From: UBA7378 sp049611805
GTDB lineage: Bacteria; Pseudomonadota; Alphaproteobacteria; RS24
Reading direction: 5' to 3'
Assembly (NCBI GenBank): GCA_049611805.1
Contig: JBMZAX010000007.1
Span: 32,352 to 96,351 of the forward strand
Length of the DNA stretch: 64,000 nucleotides
Positions 32,449 to 40,277 of this stretch are shown one piece after another (the stretch's first letter is position 1; every line of letters begins with the position of its first letter). The position numbers and the translations under genes are program-made. The notes below the pieces were generated by a model. The model was not told the DNA's origin. It worked only from the letters and a program-made list of their open reading frames with translations, and searched no databases.

Positions 32449-33561
32449 ATGGGTAACAAAACAGGATTTGTATATCACGAGCAATATGCGTGGCATGATA
32501 GCGGCAATTGGGCAGGTTTCCTGCCACCGGGGTTTCCGGTTCAGCCGGGCATGCATGTGGAGCATCCCGAAACCAAGCGACGGTTTAAGAACCTGCTCGA
32601 TGCATCTGGTTTTATTGATGAATTACATCTCATAAAACCAATTGCGGCTTCGGATGAAGACATTTTAAGGTTTCACACGGAAGACTATTTTCGTTCCGTA
32701 AAACAAATGAGCGAAGAAGCCGGCGGCGATGCCGGTGAATTGACCCAGGTGGGGCTTGGCAGTTTTGAGATTGCCAAATTGTCGGCAGGCGGCGTTATCG
32801 AGGCGACCAAGGCCGTGCTTTCGGGCGACATTGACAATGCCTATGTTCTGGCGCGCCCGCCCGGCCATCATGCCGATGCCGATATGGGGCGCGGATTTTG
32901 CATTTTCGGCAATATCGTCATTGCGGTTAAACATGCCCAGGCGCAGCTGGGGGTCCGCCGAGTGGCTGTGGTTGACTGGGATGTGCATCATGGCAATGGC
33001 ACTGAAACCGCCTTTTACGACGACCCGAATGTGCTGACCATTTCCCTGCATCAGGACAATTGGTATCCGCCGGAGCGTGGTTTGGTTTCCGATATCGGCA
33101 CAGGAGACGGCGAAGGTTTTGCGATTAATGTGCCCCTGCCGCCCGGAACGGGCATGGGCGCTTATGAAAGCGCGTTTGACCGAATTGTTGTTCCCGCTCT
33201 CGAAGGGTTCAAACCGGAGATGATTTTCGTCGCTTCGGGTTTTGACGGCAGCGCCTTTGATCCGCTGGGCCGCATGATGATGCATTCAAAAGGTTATGCG
33301 CGCCTGACACAAAAGCTCATGGCGGCCGCAGACAATTTGTGCGACGGACGCTTGGTGATGGCGCATGAGGGTGGCTACAGCCCAAGCTATGTGCCGTTTT
33401 GCGGTTTGGCCGTTTTGGAGGCTCTGGCCGGAAAAACCAGCGGCGTGGAAGACCCTTTCCTCGCCTTTGCCGAAGGCATGGCGGGGCAGGATTTGCAGCC
33501 GCATCAGGAAGAGCTCATCGCAAAGGTCGAGAAACAAATCGGCCATTTGAAAAATCTCTGA
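32449..33561 (+). CDS. HDAC-like class II deacetylase / polyamine-type amidohydrolase
   Basis: The 370-residue protein has the zinc deacetylase fold. RPPGHHADADMGRGFCIF (about residues 143-160) carries the catalytic His pair, VDWDVHHGNGTE the first Asp and His metal ligands, and FVASGFDGSAFDP the second Asp. AHEGGYSPSYVPF matches the C-terminal loop Tyr. Relatives remove acetyl groups from polyamines or lysines, or hydrolyse other amides. The gene is 24 bases after an enoyl-CoA hydratase gene. Substrate is unknown. Length and motifs are normal. Confidence 0.9.
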   Translation: MGNKTGFVYHEQYAWHDSGNWAGFLPPGFPVQPGMHVEHPETKRRFKNLLDASGFIDELHLIKPIAASDEDILRFHTEDYFRSVKQMSEEAGGDAGELTQVGLGSFEIAKLSAGGVIEATKAVLSGDIDNAYVLARPPGHHADADMGRGFCIFGNIVIAVKHAQAQLGVRRVAVVDWDVHHGNGTETAFYDDPNVLTISLHQDNWYPPERGLVSDIGTGDGEGFAINVPLPPGTGMGAYESAFDRIVVPALEGFKPEMIFVASGFDGSAFDPLGRMMMHSKGYARLTQKLMAAADNLCDGRLVMAHEGGYSPSYVPFCGLAVLEALAGKTSGVEDPFLAFAEGMAGQDLQPHQEELIAKVEKQIGHLKNL

Positions 33562-33680
33562 CGAATTTTCATTCGTCGGAACGGCCAATGACGGAACCCG
33601 TTTTGGACGCGATAAGCCGGCATTGGTGACACGCGTGAATTAGGCTAAGTTGCCACGCGCGCCGGAAGGCTGTTATTCAA

Positions 33681-33720
33681 TGACTTCCGGAGACTTCCGG
33701 AGACTTCCGGAGATTTCCGG
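33681..33720. repeat. Decamer tandem repeat upstream of tRNA-Arg
   Basis: Four copies of a ten-base unit ending ACTTCCGG occupy this stretch; the last has one change (ATTTCCGG). A CCGGAAG sequence at 33662-33668 is inverted with respect to the units, so small hairpins can form. It lies 15 bases before tRNA-Arg. The rest of 33562-33735 has no gene. Confidence 0.75.
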
Positions 33721-33735
33721 ACGATAAGCGCCAAA

Positions 33736-33812
33736 GGCCCCGTAGCTCAACTGGATAGAGCGCGAGACTTCTAATCTTGAGGTTGCAGGTTCAAGTCCTG
33801 CCGGGGTCGCCA
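33736..33812 (+). tRNA. tRNA-Arg (anticodon TCT)
   Basis: GGCCCCG (33736-33742) pairs with CGGGGTC (33802-33808), with one G-T pair. The anticodon stem CGAGA/TCTTG closes the loop CTTCTAA, giving anticodon TCT. The discriminator is G33809 and CCA is encoded at 33810-33812. The T arm has GGTTCAAGTCC. Confidence 0.96.
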
Positions 33813-33820
33813 TTTTTATG

Positions 33821-33930
33821 TAATAAAAACAGTAATTTGTTGAAATTCGTGCCTTTGCCGATATTCCCGAACCGGCCATTCGGGGAGCATATGGGGAGCA
33901 GATTGCGCATTGCACTCTGCGCATTATTTA
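33821..33930. repeat. Repeat-rich flank after tRNA-Arg, possible old integration site
   Basis: The 14-mer TAATAAAAACAGTA (33821-33834) is identical to 3671-3684 beside the right att core of the tRNA-Pro island. GGGGAGCA occurs twice (33882-33889 and 33893-33900), 11 bases apart. TGCGCATT also occurs twice nearby. Such paired short repeats after a tRNA gene resemble arm-type integrase sites, but no integrase gene and no second tRNA end copy is visible. Confidence 0.35.
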
Positions 33931-33967
33931 GCCTAATCTATTGTTAACAATAAGAGGGAAAGAACCC

Positions 33968-34315
33968 ATGCGCGTCACAGCTTGGCATAACGGCCAAACC
34001 TATTACGGCGTTAGAATTACCAAGAAAGTTCGCGATAGCCATTTCTCGCTGCGGCCGAGCAATATTGATATTTCATTTCTCGATGAGCCACCGGAGCGGT
34101 TCAATCTTACGCAATCATTTTGGCGGGAGTGTATTGAAATTCGCGGGTCACGCATTCGGGAATGGTTTCAGCAGCTTGATTATGTTGGTGATGATAAATT
34201 GCCGAACAGAGAATACTGGCCGCATGGCGACCCACCAAAATTCGATTTGGATTGGAATGACAATGGCTATTTTGATTTAGTGCCGTTGCGTCCTCAGTAT
34301 CTTGAAGAACAATAA
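33968..34315 (+). CDS. Unrecognised 115-residue protein
   Basis: The protein starts MRVTAWHNGQTYYGVRITKK and later has RLNLTQ-like NLTQSFWRECIEIRG and REYWPHGDPPKFDLDWND. It is soluble, rich in aromatic residues, and has no signal peptide. The first 15-20 residues look like paired beta strands. I recognise no family. The gene is richer in AT than its neighbours and lies downstream of tRNA-Arg and its repeats, so it could be acquired cargo. ATG 33968 has AGAGGG upstream. No neighbour suggests a role. Confidence 0.6.
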   Translation: MRVTAWHNGQTYYGVRITKKVRDSHFSLRPSNIDISFLDEPPERFNLTQSFWRECIEIRGSRIREWFQQLDYVGDDKLPNREYWPHGDPPKFDLDWNDNGYFDLVPLRPQYLEEQ

Positions 34316-34582
34316 TAAGGGCGGGAACAGCTATTCCTGGTTCGTCTCAGGCAAAAAGCGATAACCATCTCAAAAACTGTGGTTTTTGAACTTTGTTGTT
34401 TTTGCACCCAAATCAGTGGTATTTTTTTGATTCGTTTAATCATATCTTGCAACCCGTGGTCGGGTTGCCCGCCCAATAAAAACCCGAAAAGGGAATAAGC
34501 GGGGATTTCTTCTCAAGATATGAAATAGACACAGCCCGACACCAGGCCGGGGAATAAAAACAATAAGATGGGAGGAACCCTC

Positions 34583-35188
34583 ATGACACATTGTCGAAAC
34601 GGTATTGCGTTTGTCCACCCAACCGCGCTTGTGGCGCTGGTTGGTCTTTTTTCATTAACGGCAACAGGTGCCGGTGCCGAAGATATGATGGGCAGGAACA
34701 AAGCCAAGGAAAGCGGCGTTTATGTCGGCTTGAATTATGCGGATGTAGACACTGATGGATCCAATCTAGATGGCACCAGCTTTGAGTATAGCGGTGACGG
34801 AGTCGGCTTTTTGTTGGGGTATCGTGTTGATCAAAATTGGCGCGTTGAATATCAGTTTCAGGATAACGACTATGATGATGTTACCGCCAGCACAGGAAAC
34901 AAATTGCAGAATATCGAGAGTGATATAGACATTTTCTCGATCATCTATCAGGCTCATATGGGTAAATGGAGCCCGTATGCGCGCCTCGCCTATGTTGACA
35001 GCGAGGTGTCCGAGACACTTGTAGGAGCCGGCGGATCCCCCACGGAATCAGAAACCATCAGCGAGAGCGGTGAGGCCTTTGGCCTTGGGGTCGATTTCAA
35101 TATTGGCGACCGGCTTGCCTTCCGGGTGGACTTTACGAAAGGCGATGAGCACGACATTTTCACGCTCGGCCCGATCTATCACTTCTAA
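34583..35188 (+). CDS. Outer-membrane beta-barrel protein (OmpA/OmpW-like porin fold)
   Basis: The 201-residue protein has a signal-like N-terminus (hydrophobic segment ALVALVGLFSLTATGAGA). Alternating beta strands follow: GVYVGLNYADVDTD, GFLLGYRVDQNWRVEYQF, FSIIYQAHMGKWSPYARLAYVD and LAFRVDFTKGDEHD. It ends in an aromatic (YHF), the usual C-terminal signal for barrel insertion. About eight strands are expected. GGAGG precedes ATG 34583. The 267-base gap before it (34316-34582) is AT-rich and holds small inverted repeats but no gene that I can see. Confidence 0.82.
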   Translation: MTHCRNGIAFVHPTALVALVGLFSLTATGAGAEDMMGRNKAKESGVYVGLNYADVDTDGSNLDGTSFEYSGDGVGFLLGYRVDQNWRVEYQFQDNDYDDVTASTGNKLQNIESDIDIFSIIYQAHMGKWSPYARLAYVDSEVSETLVGAGGSPTESETISESGEAFGLGVDFNIGDRLAFRVDFTKGDEHDIFTLGPIYHF

Positions 35189-35197
35189 TGCGAAATT

Positions 35198-35223
35198 GTG
35201 GCGGGGCCGTTTGGCCCTGCCAC
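35198..35223. terminator. Hairpin between convergent genes
   Basis: GTGGCGGGGCC (35198-35208) and GGCCCTGCCAC (35213-35223) form an 11-base stem with one G-T pair around a GTTT loop. It lies ten bases after the outer-membrane protein gene and before the end of the opposite-strand gene. The T tract is weak on both strands. Confidence 0.5.
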
Positions 35224-35234
35224 ACCACCCCCCA

Positions 35235-35843
35235 TCATTTGCCTGATTGCAATAGCTCGCGGATCCAGGGCAAATGTTCGCGGCCGACGAAAATCTGCGC
35301 ACTCACTTCATCTTGCACCACATCCTGCACAACATAAGTCGGGCTTGTGAAAATGCCGTTCTCTTCGGCTTCGATCAAGGCGGCTTCAAGGCGGGCGCGG
35401 GCGCCATCACCGTTTTCATCACCATCAGGAAAAGCCGGCGCGCCGGAAAGTGCGGCGACGGTGCGCGCATCATTCAAATCGGCATCGCCGGTCCAATAGG
35501 CCTCAAAGGCGGCGGTGATGAAGGGCAGCGGGTTGTCGCCGCGCTCAGTCAAAAGGCACAGCGCGGCCAGTGCCATATCGGTATTGGTCGGCGGATTTCT
35601 GAAGTTCAGGGGCAGGTTCTGCACTTGCGCATAAAGCTGGTGGGTTTTCTGGCGCGCCAATGCGCGCACGCGGCGGTGGCGTTGGCCCACTTCCTCATGC
35701 GGTTTTTCATCCATGAGCGGGCTCTGATAGCTGCGCATGGCATGCCAGCCTATCGGCACGCCCAATTGTTCACTCAGCGCCAGCGTCGGTTTGAGCGCGA
35801 GATAGGAAGCGGGACATTTGAAATCAATGTAAAGCTGCATCAT
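35235..35843 (-). CDS. DsbA-fold 2-hydroxychromene-2-carboxylate isomerase-like protein
   Basis: The 202-residue protein is a thioredoxin-like protein with a helical insertion, of the HCCA isomerase/kappa-GST type. QLYIDFKCPASYLALKPT starts it; the redox CxxC is replaced by KCPAS, where Ser takes the catalytic place. A GIFTSPTYVVQDVV segment supplies the cis-Pro loop, followed by IFVGREHLPWI. Known relatives isomerise hydroxychromene carboxylate in naphthalene breakdown using glutathione. A paralog is adjacent upstream (35859-36527), 15 bases away, so they form an operon. Confidence 0.85.
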   Translation of the reverse strand: MMQLYIDFKCPASYLALKPTLALSEQLGVPIGWHAMRSYQSPLMDEKPHEEVGQRHRRVRALARQKTHQLYAQVQNLPLNFRNPPTNTDMALAALCLLTERGDNPLPFITAAFEAYWTGDADLNDARTVAALSGAPAFPDGDENGDGARARLEAALIEAEENGIFTSPTYVVQDVVQDEVSAQIFVGREHLPWIRELLQSGK

Positions 35844-35858
35844 GTCTCCCCTCGCGCA

Positions 35859-36527
35859 TCACAATTCATAAGCCATATCGGGGGCCGCGCCCTTGCGCCC
35901 GTCAAGGTGCCAGCTGACATAAGGCAAATGCTCGCGCCCGAACAAAACCTGCCCGTCAAACACAAAGCTCGGCACACCGTAAATGCCCGCCGGATGCAAC
36001 TGGTCTTGTAAGGCGTCATGCGCGGCCCGGCCTTCACCGTTTGCGAAATCGGCAAAGCCTTTGGTCGGCACGTCAGCTTTGCGTAAGGCCGCCTCAATCA
36101 CGGCGACATCTTCAATGTCTAGTTCGCGCCGCCAGAAGGGGGGAAACACGGCGTCCAGATAGGCGGCCAGCCGGTCGCGGGATTTTTGCGTGACCCATAA
36201 AATGCCGATATTGACGATTGAGCTGTCCCATATTTTTTCGGTGCCTTTGAGCATATAGCCCTGCCGCTCGGCATAGCGGCGCGTGTCGCGATAGGCGTAG
36301 CGCACATTGTTCCATTGGGCGGGGGTACGCTCCGATTTCACCACTTTGCCTTTGCTCTTTTTGGCCGAGCCCAGATAGCTGGGAATGTTGAGGGTGAGGG
36401 GGCGCCAGTCAAATTGGGTTTTCAGTCGGGCCTCCAGCGCCAATATCGGCTTGATGGCGACAAAGGCATATGGGCTTTTAATGTCGATATAGATGATGAG
36501 CGGGCTTGTGCTTTCAAGTGCCTGCAT
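35859..36527 (-). CDS. DsbA-fold 2-hydroxychromene-2-carboxylate isomerase-like protein (paralog)
   Basis: The 222-residue protein shares the layout of the neighbour at 35235. LIIYIDIKSPYAFVAIKP places Ser-Pro in the active-site turn (KSPYAF), GIYGVPSFVFDGQVLFGREHLPYV is the cis-Pro region, and a helical insertion lies between. It could act on glutathione adducts or aromatic intermediates. Its longer middle part contains RRYAERQGYMLKGTEKIWDSS. It is the first gene of the pair and its upstream region faces the lysozyme gene on the other strand. Confidence 0.85.
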   Translation of the reverse strand: MQALESTSPLIIYIDIKSPYAFVAIKPILALEARLKTQFDWRPLTLNIPSYLGSAKKSKGKVVKSERTPAQWNNVRYAYRDTRRYAERQGYMLKGTEKIWDSSIVNIGILWVTQKSRDRLAAYLDAVFPPFWRRELDIEDVAVIEAALRKADVPTKGFADFANGEGRAAHDALQDQLHPAGIYGVPSFVFDGQVLFGREHLPYVSWHLDGRKGAAPDMAYEL

Positions 36528-36664
36528 GGGCGCCTCCCTTTTTTTCGAACTTATGCCACGCGCTGCGCGCGTTCAAGTGCGCGGCCCGTCGGGGCAGTGG
36601 CATGAAGAAGCCGGGTTTCGCGATAGTTGTCCCCGCTTGCCCCATGCGCCGCTAAACTGCAGGC

Positions 36665-37081
36665 ATGGATGACGACCTCCTCAATCTCATTCGCAAGCAT
36701 GAAGGGTTCCGCTCCGGTGCCTATCGCGATACGCGGGGCTATCTGACGATCGGCTATGGCCGCCTGATCGATGCGCGCCGTGGCGGTGGCATCACCCGCG
36801 CGGAGGCGGAGTTTCTGCTGGCGGGCGATATTGCGCGCGCCGAGGCCACGGTGCGCGCGCTCTATCACGGGGCCGACACCTTCACCGCGGCCAGATATAA
36901 CGCGCTGGTGTCCATGGCGTTTAACCTTGGGCGCGGTGGCCTTCAACGGTTCAGTAAAATGTCTGCCGCGATAGCCTGCAATGATTGGGAAATGGCGGCA
37001 TCCGAAGCGCTCAATTCCGTCTGGGCAAAACAGGTGCCCACCCGCGCGCAGGAAATTGCGCGGGCCTTGCGGGGTTCATAA
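36665..37081 (+). CDS. T4-type lysozyme (GH24), cytosolic and isolated
   Basis: The 138-residue protein is a phage-type lysozyme. Glu13 (KHEGFR), Asp22 (YRDT) and Thr28 (YLTIGYG) have exactly the spacing of T4 lysozyme Glu11-Asp20-Thr26. A helical C-terminal lobe with ARYNALVSMAFNLGRGGLQRFS follows. It cleaves peptidoglycan between MurNAc and GlcNAc. It has no signal peptide or signal-arrest anchor, and no holin, spanin or phage structural gene lies nearby. It is probably a lone phage-derived gene. It overlaps no neighbour and is convergent with the patatin-like gene. Confidence 0.88.
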   Translation: MDDDLLNLIRKHEGFRSGAYRDTRGYLTIGYGRLIDARRGGGITRAEAEFLLAGDIARAEATVRALYHGADTFTAARYNALVSMAFNLGRGGLQRFSKMSAAIACNDWEMAASEALNSVWAKQVPTRAQEIARALRGS

Positions 37082-37091
37082 TTTGAAGGGT

Positions 37092-38195
37092 TTATAGCGG
37101 GCGCATATGGGCGGCAATGTCGCCGGTCTTGCAAAGCTCCATGAAGCGTTCGCCGAGTGCATCGCTTTGCCGGACAATCGCCTGCCATTTGTCAAAACGC
37201 ACATCTTCGCGCCGTCGGTATTTGGTGAAGTCTTGTCGAGATGGCAGTTTCGCGTCCGGCAGGGCGCGGATGAAGGCGGGGCCGGGCGCGACCATGACGA
37301 CATTTTCCAGCAGATGAGCGCCGGCCTTGCGCCATGGGGCAAATTTGTCAAACCAGCGAATTTTGAAATGGTCATAAAAATGCGGGTAGAGAATAATGCC
37401 GTCCGATATCGGCCAGAAACTTCCCGGCACGGGGTGGTAATCCAACAGGCCGCCATCCAGATAGCTGTGGCTGGCATCATCGGCGAGGTGCACCGGCCGC
37501 ATGTAAACCGGAATCGTGCCCGACGCCCGCAACGCATCATAGAAATTTTGCGCCGTCAGCCTGCGATGATTGACCGGAAAACCGTCGCGCGCATCAAAAT
37601 GGAGGTCGCTGCGCGGGTCGGAAAAAACTGCGCGCTCGGCCATGCCGCGCAATGCATTGCGGCCGCTTGCCGAACGCACGAACCCGCGCGTCAGGGCCAA
37701 AATTTTACCACTGCGGCGGTCGCTATTGAGCAGGCCATGGGCGCGCACCGCACCGATATGGAGATGATATTGCGGATTGCTCAAAATTTCCGAAACACCT
37801 TGCGACATGTCTTCGGAACCGTCGCCCAGAAACCGGATGAGCGTTTTATGTGTTTCGCTGGCAATTATGTCGGGCGTCAGCGTATCGGAATATGACTGCG
37901 CGATATAGGCTTGGGCCAGTGTCGCCAGCGTGTGACCGGGGTCGCGGCGCGCGGCGGCGGCAAGCTTGAACGCCCCAACGGATGTGCCATAGAGATCGAC
38001 AGGTTTGGCATTGGTGCGCCCGGCCATCCAGTCGCCGAAAACAACCTTGTCCAGACCCGCAATCGCCAGCCATTTGGCAGCACCCGAAGCGCCGAATATT
38101 GTGCTGACATCATCGGGGCTCAGACCATGCTCACGAATATGTTTTAAAGCCGTTGGGCCTGCGGCGAGGGTCAGCACGTCGTCCATAGGTGTCAC
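37092..38195 (-). CDS. Patatin-like phospholipase family protein
   Basis: The 367-residue protein fits the patatin-like lipases. GASGAAKW (about residues 35-42) looks like the oxyanion-hole segment, GTSVGAF the nucleophilic Ser (GxSxG), and DGGLLDYHP the catalytic Asp motif. RYRR and MRPVHL occur in the rest. Members hydrolyse acyl ester bonds of lipids with a Ser-Asp dyad. No signal peptide is seen. It is 5 bases from the amidotransferase gene on the same strand, which suggests cotranscription. Substrate is unknown. Confidence 0.82.
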   Translation of the reverse strand: MTPMDDVLTLAAGPTALKHIREHGLSPDDVSTIFGASGAAKWLAIAGLDKVVFGDWMAGRTNAKPVDLYGTSVGAFKLAAAARRDPGHTLATLAQAYIAQSYSDTLTPDIIASETHKTLIRFLGDGSEDMSQGVSEILSNPQYHLHIGAVRAHGLLNSDRRSGKILALTRGFVRSASGRNALRGMAERAVFSDPRSDLHFDARDGFPVNHRRLTAQNFYDALRASGTIPVYMRPVHLADDASHSYLDGGLLDYHPVPGSFWPISDGIILYPHFYDHFKIRWFDKFAPWRKAGAHLLENVVMVAPGPAFIRALPDAKLPSRQDFTKYRRREDVRFDKWQAIVRQSDALGERFMELCKTGDIAAHMRPL

Positions 38196-38200
38196 GCCGC

Positions 38201-38959
38201 TTATTTTTCCGCACCGGCCTGCCAGATGGCGGCATTGAACGCCCCGAATAGCGGCGCAGACAAATGATTTTCACCCGTTTGATATTCCGGATGCCATTGC
38301 ACGCCGACACAAAAACTGTGGTCGGGCTTGTAAACGGCTTCAATCGTGCCGTCTTCGGCATGGGCATCGGCCACCAGCCCATCGGCAAGCCGGTCGATCG
38401 CCTGATTGTGCAGGGAATTTACAAGGGCTTGTGTGCGGCCGGTCAATTTGTGCCACCAACCGTCTTCAACAAATGTAACGCCATGTCGCGCGCGATACAC
38501 CATGTCATGGTCTTCGGCCTCAAGGGTGGTGTGATCCAGCCTGTTTTCCTGATTGCTCAATCCGGCGGTCAGCGACCCGCCACAAGCGACATTCAATTCC
38601 TGTATCCCCCGACAAATGGCAAGGGTCGGCATGTTTCGCGTCATCGCCAGTTCAATAAGCTCAAGGCTGACAGCATCGCGGTCTGTGTCAAAGGGCGGGT
38701 GTTCGGGGGTTTGCGTGCCACCATAATTATCGGGATGCACATTGGAGCGGTTGCCCGTTACCAGCAGACCGTCCAGCGCCGACAGCAGATTACCGGCGGC
38801 TTGTGTGTCGGTGAAGGCACGGTTCGCGGGAATGAGAACGGGCTGCACGTTCATCCATGTCGCAATGGCATCCAGATAGGTGTGATTAACCGACTGGCCG
38901 GTTCCCCCGTCATGGGCGCGACGGTTGCAAATGACACCGAGGAGCGGAAGTTTGCTCAT
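38201..38959 (-). CDS. Class I glutamine amidotransferase (gamma-glutamyl-GABA hydrolase-like, C26)
   Basis: The 252-residue protein is a PuuD-type peptidase C26. LLVTGNRSNVHP is the conserved early loop. LAICRGIQELNVACGG (about residues 133-148) has the nucleophilic Cys in CRGIQ, and VGVQWHPEYQ supplies the His, with Glu one step on. PuuD hydrolyses gamma-glutamyl-GABA in putrescine degradation. No puu genes are adjacent, so the actual substrate is open. It lies directly upstream of the patatin-like gene on the same strand. Length fits the family. Confidence 0.85.
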   Translation of the reverse strand: MSKLPLLGVICNRRAHDGGTGQSVNHTYLDAIATWMNVQPVLIPANRAFTDTQAAGNLLSALDGLLVTGNRSNVHPDNYGGTQTPEHPPFDTDRDAVSLELIELAMTRNMPTLAICRGIQELNVACGGSLTAGLSNQENRLDHTTLEAEDHDMVYRARHGVTFVEDGWWHKLTGRTQALVNSLHNQAIDRLADGLVADAHAEDGTIEAVYKPDHSFCVGVQWHPEYQTGENHLSAPLFGAFNAAIWQAGAEK

Positions 38960-39047
38960 GAAGACCTTCTAAATTGCTAACTGCGGCTAAATTAGGATAT
39001 CATTCGGAGTTAGGAAAGTACGAAGCACCGGATAAGGAAACGTCATA

Positions 39048-39644
39048 ATGTCGCTTGTTGGAGTTGTTGCCCGAACATTTCTGCTGACCTTTGCCCTGTC
39101 TGCCCCGGCCCTGGCGTATAGCGAGGAAGAAGGGCAGGACATGTTCCGGCGCGGGCTTTATGAAGAGGCCATTCAGCACTGGAAAAAAGCGGCCAAAGCC
39201 GGTGATGCGGGCGCTTCTTATCGTCTGAGTGTCGAATATTCCAACGCAAATGTGGTCGAGCGCGACATGCAACTTGCTCTGAAATATTTGGAGGCATCTG
39301 TTGAGGGCGATGACCCGCGCGGATTGCAGGATATGGGGTCGCTCTATGATGAAGGCATTTTCGGCTATGAACAGAGCCCTGAAAAAGCCGCACAGTTTTA
39401 TCTGCGCGCCGCGGCCATGGGCAATTCGGCGGCCATGTTCAACGCCGCCGCCATTTTGGAGTTTGGTGAGGCCGGTGTCGCACAAGACAGGGTTGAGGCT
39501 TATAAATATTATGTTTTGTCGCGCGACGGCGGATTTTATCCCCTGGCGGTGGAAGCCCTGATGAATCTTTCTTCCCAAATGACGCCGGAGGAAATTGCCG
39601 AAGCGGAGATACGCGCCGAACAATTTTTAAAAGCAGACAAATAA
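39048..39644 (+). CDS. Exported Sel1-repeat (TPR-like) protein, first of a tandem pair
   Basis: The 198-residue protein has a signal peptide (MSLVGVVARTFLLTFALSAPALA). Four Sel1-like repeats follow: EAIQHWKKAAKAGDAGASY, then a repeat with LALKYLEASVEGDDP, then KAAQFYLRAAAMGNSAAMFN, then one with AYKYYVLSRDG. Such repeats bind protein partners. The next gene (39683) encodes a closely similar protein, so the pair arose by tandem duplication. It starts with AAGGAAAC upstream. A periplasmic scaffold or chaperone role is inferred from the repeats alone. Confidence 0.82.
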   Translation: MSLVGVVARTFLLTFALSAPALAYSEEEGQDMFRRGLYEEAIQHWKKAAKAGDAGASYRLSVEYSNANVVERDMQLALKYLEASVEGDDPRGLQDMGSLYDEGIFGYEQSPEKAAQFYLRAAAMGNSAAMFNAAAILEFGEAGVAQDRVEAYKYYVLSRDGGFYPLAVEALMNLSSQMTPEEIAEAEIRAEQFLKADK

Positions 39645-39682
39645 AACCCCGCGGCTTGGGCACCCGCGCATATGGAAACAAA

Positions 39683-40273
39683 ATGATGAAAACGCTCACC
39701 ACCGCAACGCTTTTCTCCACCCTAATGTTACTGGCGCCCCCCGCGCTTGCCCTCAGCGAACGCGAAGGACAGGACATTTATCAGCGCGGCCTGTATCTGG
39801 AAGCCATTGAATATTGGAAAAAGGCCGCCGCCGCGGGTGATGCCGGTTCTGCCTATCGGCTGAGCGAAGAATATTTCGACGCCAAAATCGTCGGGCGCGA
39901 TATCGAACTGGCCATTCAATATCTGATGCAAGCCGCCGAAAAGAACGAGCCGCGGGCGCTGACGGATCTGGCTTCCATGTATGATTATGGCACCGGTGTG
40001 CCGCAAGACCGCAAGCGCGCGGCGGAACTTTATTTGCGCGCGGCCAAGCTGGGCATGCCTGCGGCCATGTTCAACATTGCGTCCATGCTGGAAACGGGTG
40101 AGGGCGTCGCGCAGGATAAAATCGAGGCTTATAAATTCTACCTTTTGTCGCGCGATTTGGGTTTTGCGCCATTTGCGCGCAAGGCACTTGAAGAGCTAGG
40201 CACTATGATGTCGCCCGAACAGGTTGCAGCCGCCGAGTCGCGGGCTGACAATTTTATACCGGGCTTGAATTAA
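39683..40273 (+). CDS. Exported Sel1-repeat (TPR-like) protein, second of the tandem pair
   Basis: The 196-residue protein has a signal peptide (MMKTLTTATLFSTLMLLAPPALA). Its mature part runs in parallel with its neighbour: SEREGQDIYQRGLYLEAIEY, then KKAAAAGDAGSAYRL, then RAAELYLRAAKLGMPAAMFN, then EAYKFYLLSRDLGF. Most repeat positions match the first copy, with the third repeat (DYGTGVPQDRKR) differing. It starts 38 bases after it. Together they may form a repeat-based partner complex in the periplasm. It converges with metC. Confidence 0.82.
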   Translation: MMKTLTTATLFSTLMLLAPPALALSEREGQDIYQRGLYLEAIEYWKKAAAAGDAGSAYRLSEEYFDAKIVGRDIELAIQYLMQAAEKNEPRALTDLASMYDYGTGVPQDRKRAAELYLRAAKLGMPAAMFNIASMLETGEGVAQDKIEAYKFYLLSRDLGFAPFARKALEELGTMMSPEQVAAAESRADNFIPGLN

Positions 40274-40277
40274 GGTT

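Noticed and set aside
33673..33924. Minus-strand frame of 83 codons with AGLEPATSRLEVSRS
   Set aside because: It is the false translation across tRNA-Arg and the decamer repeat.
34370..34389. TCAAAAAC/GTTTTTGA inverted repeat as an operator or terminator
   Set aside because: AT-rich and short; no promoter geometry or gene end supports a role.
34449..34470. GCAACCCG/CGGGTTGC hairpin as terminator
   Set aside because: No T tract follows on either strand, so termination is not supported.
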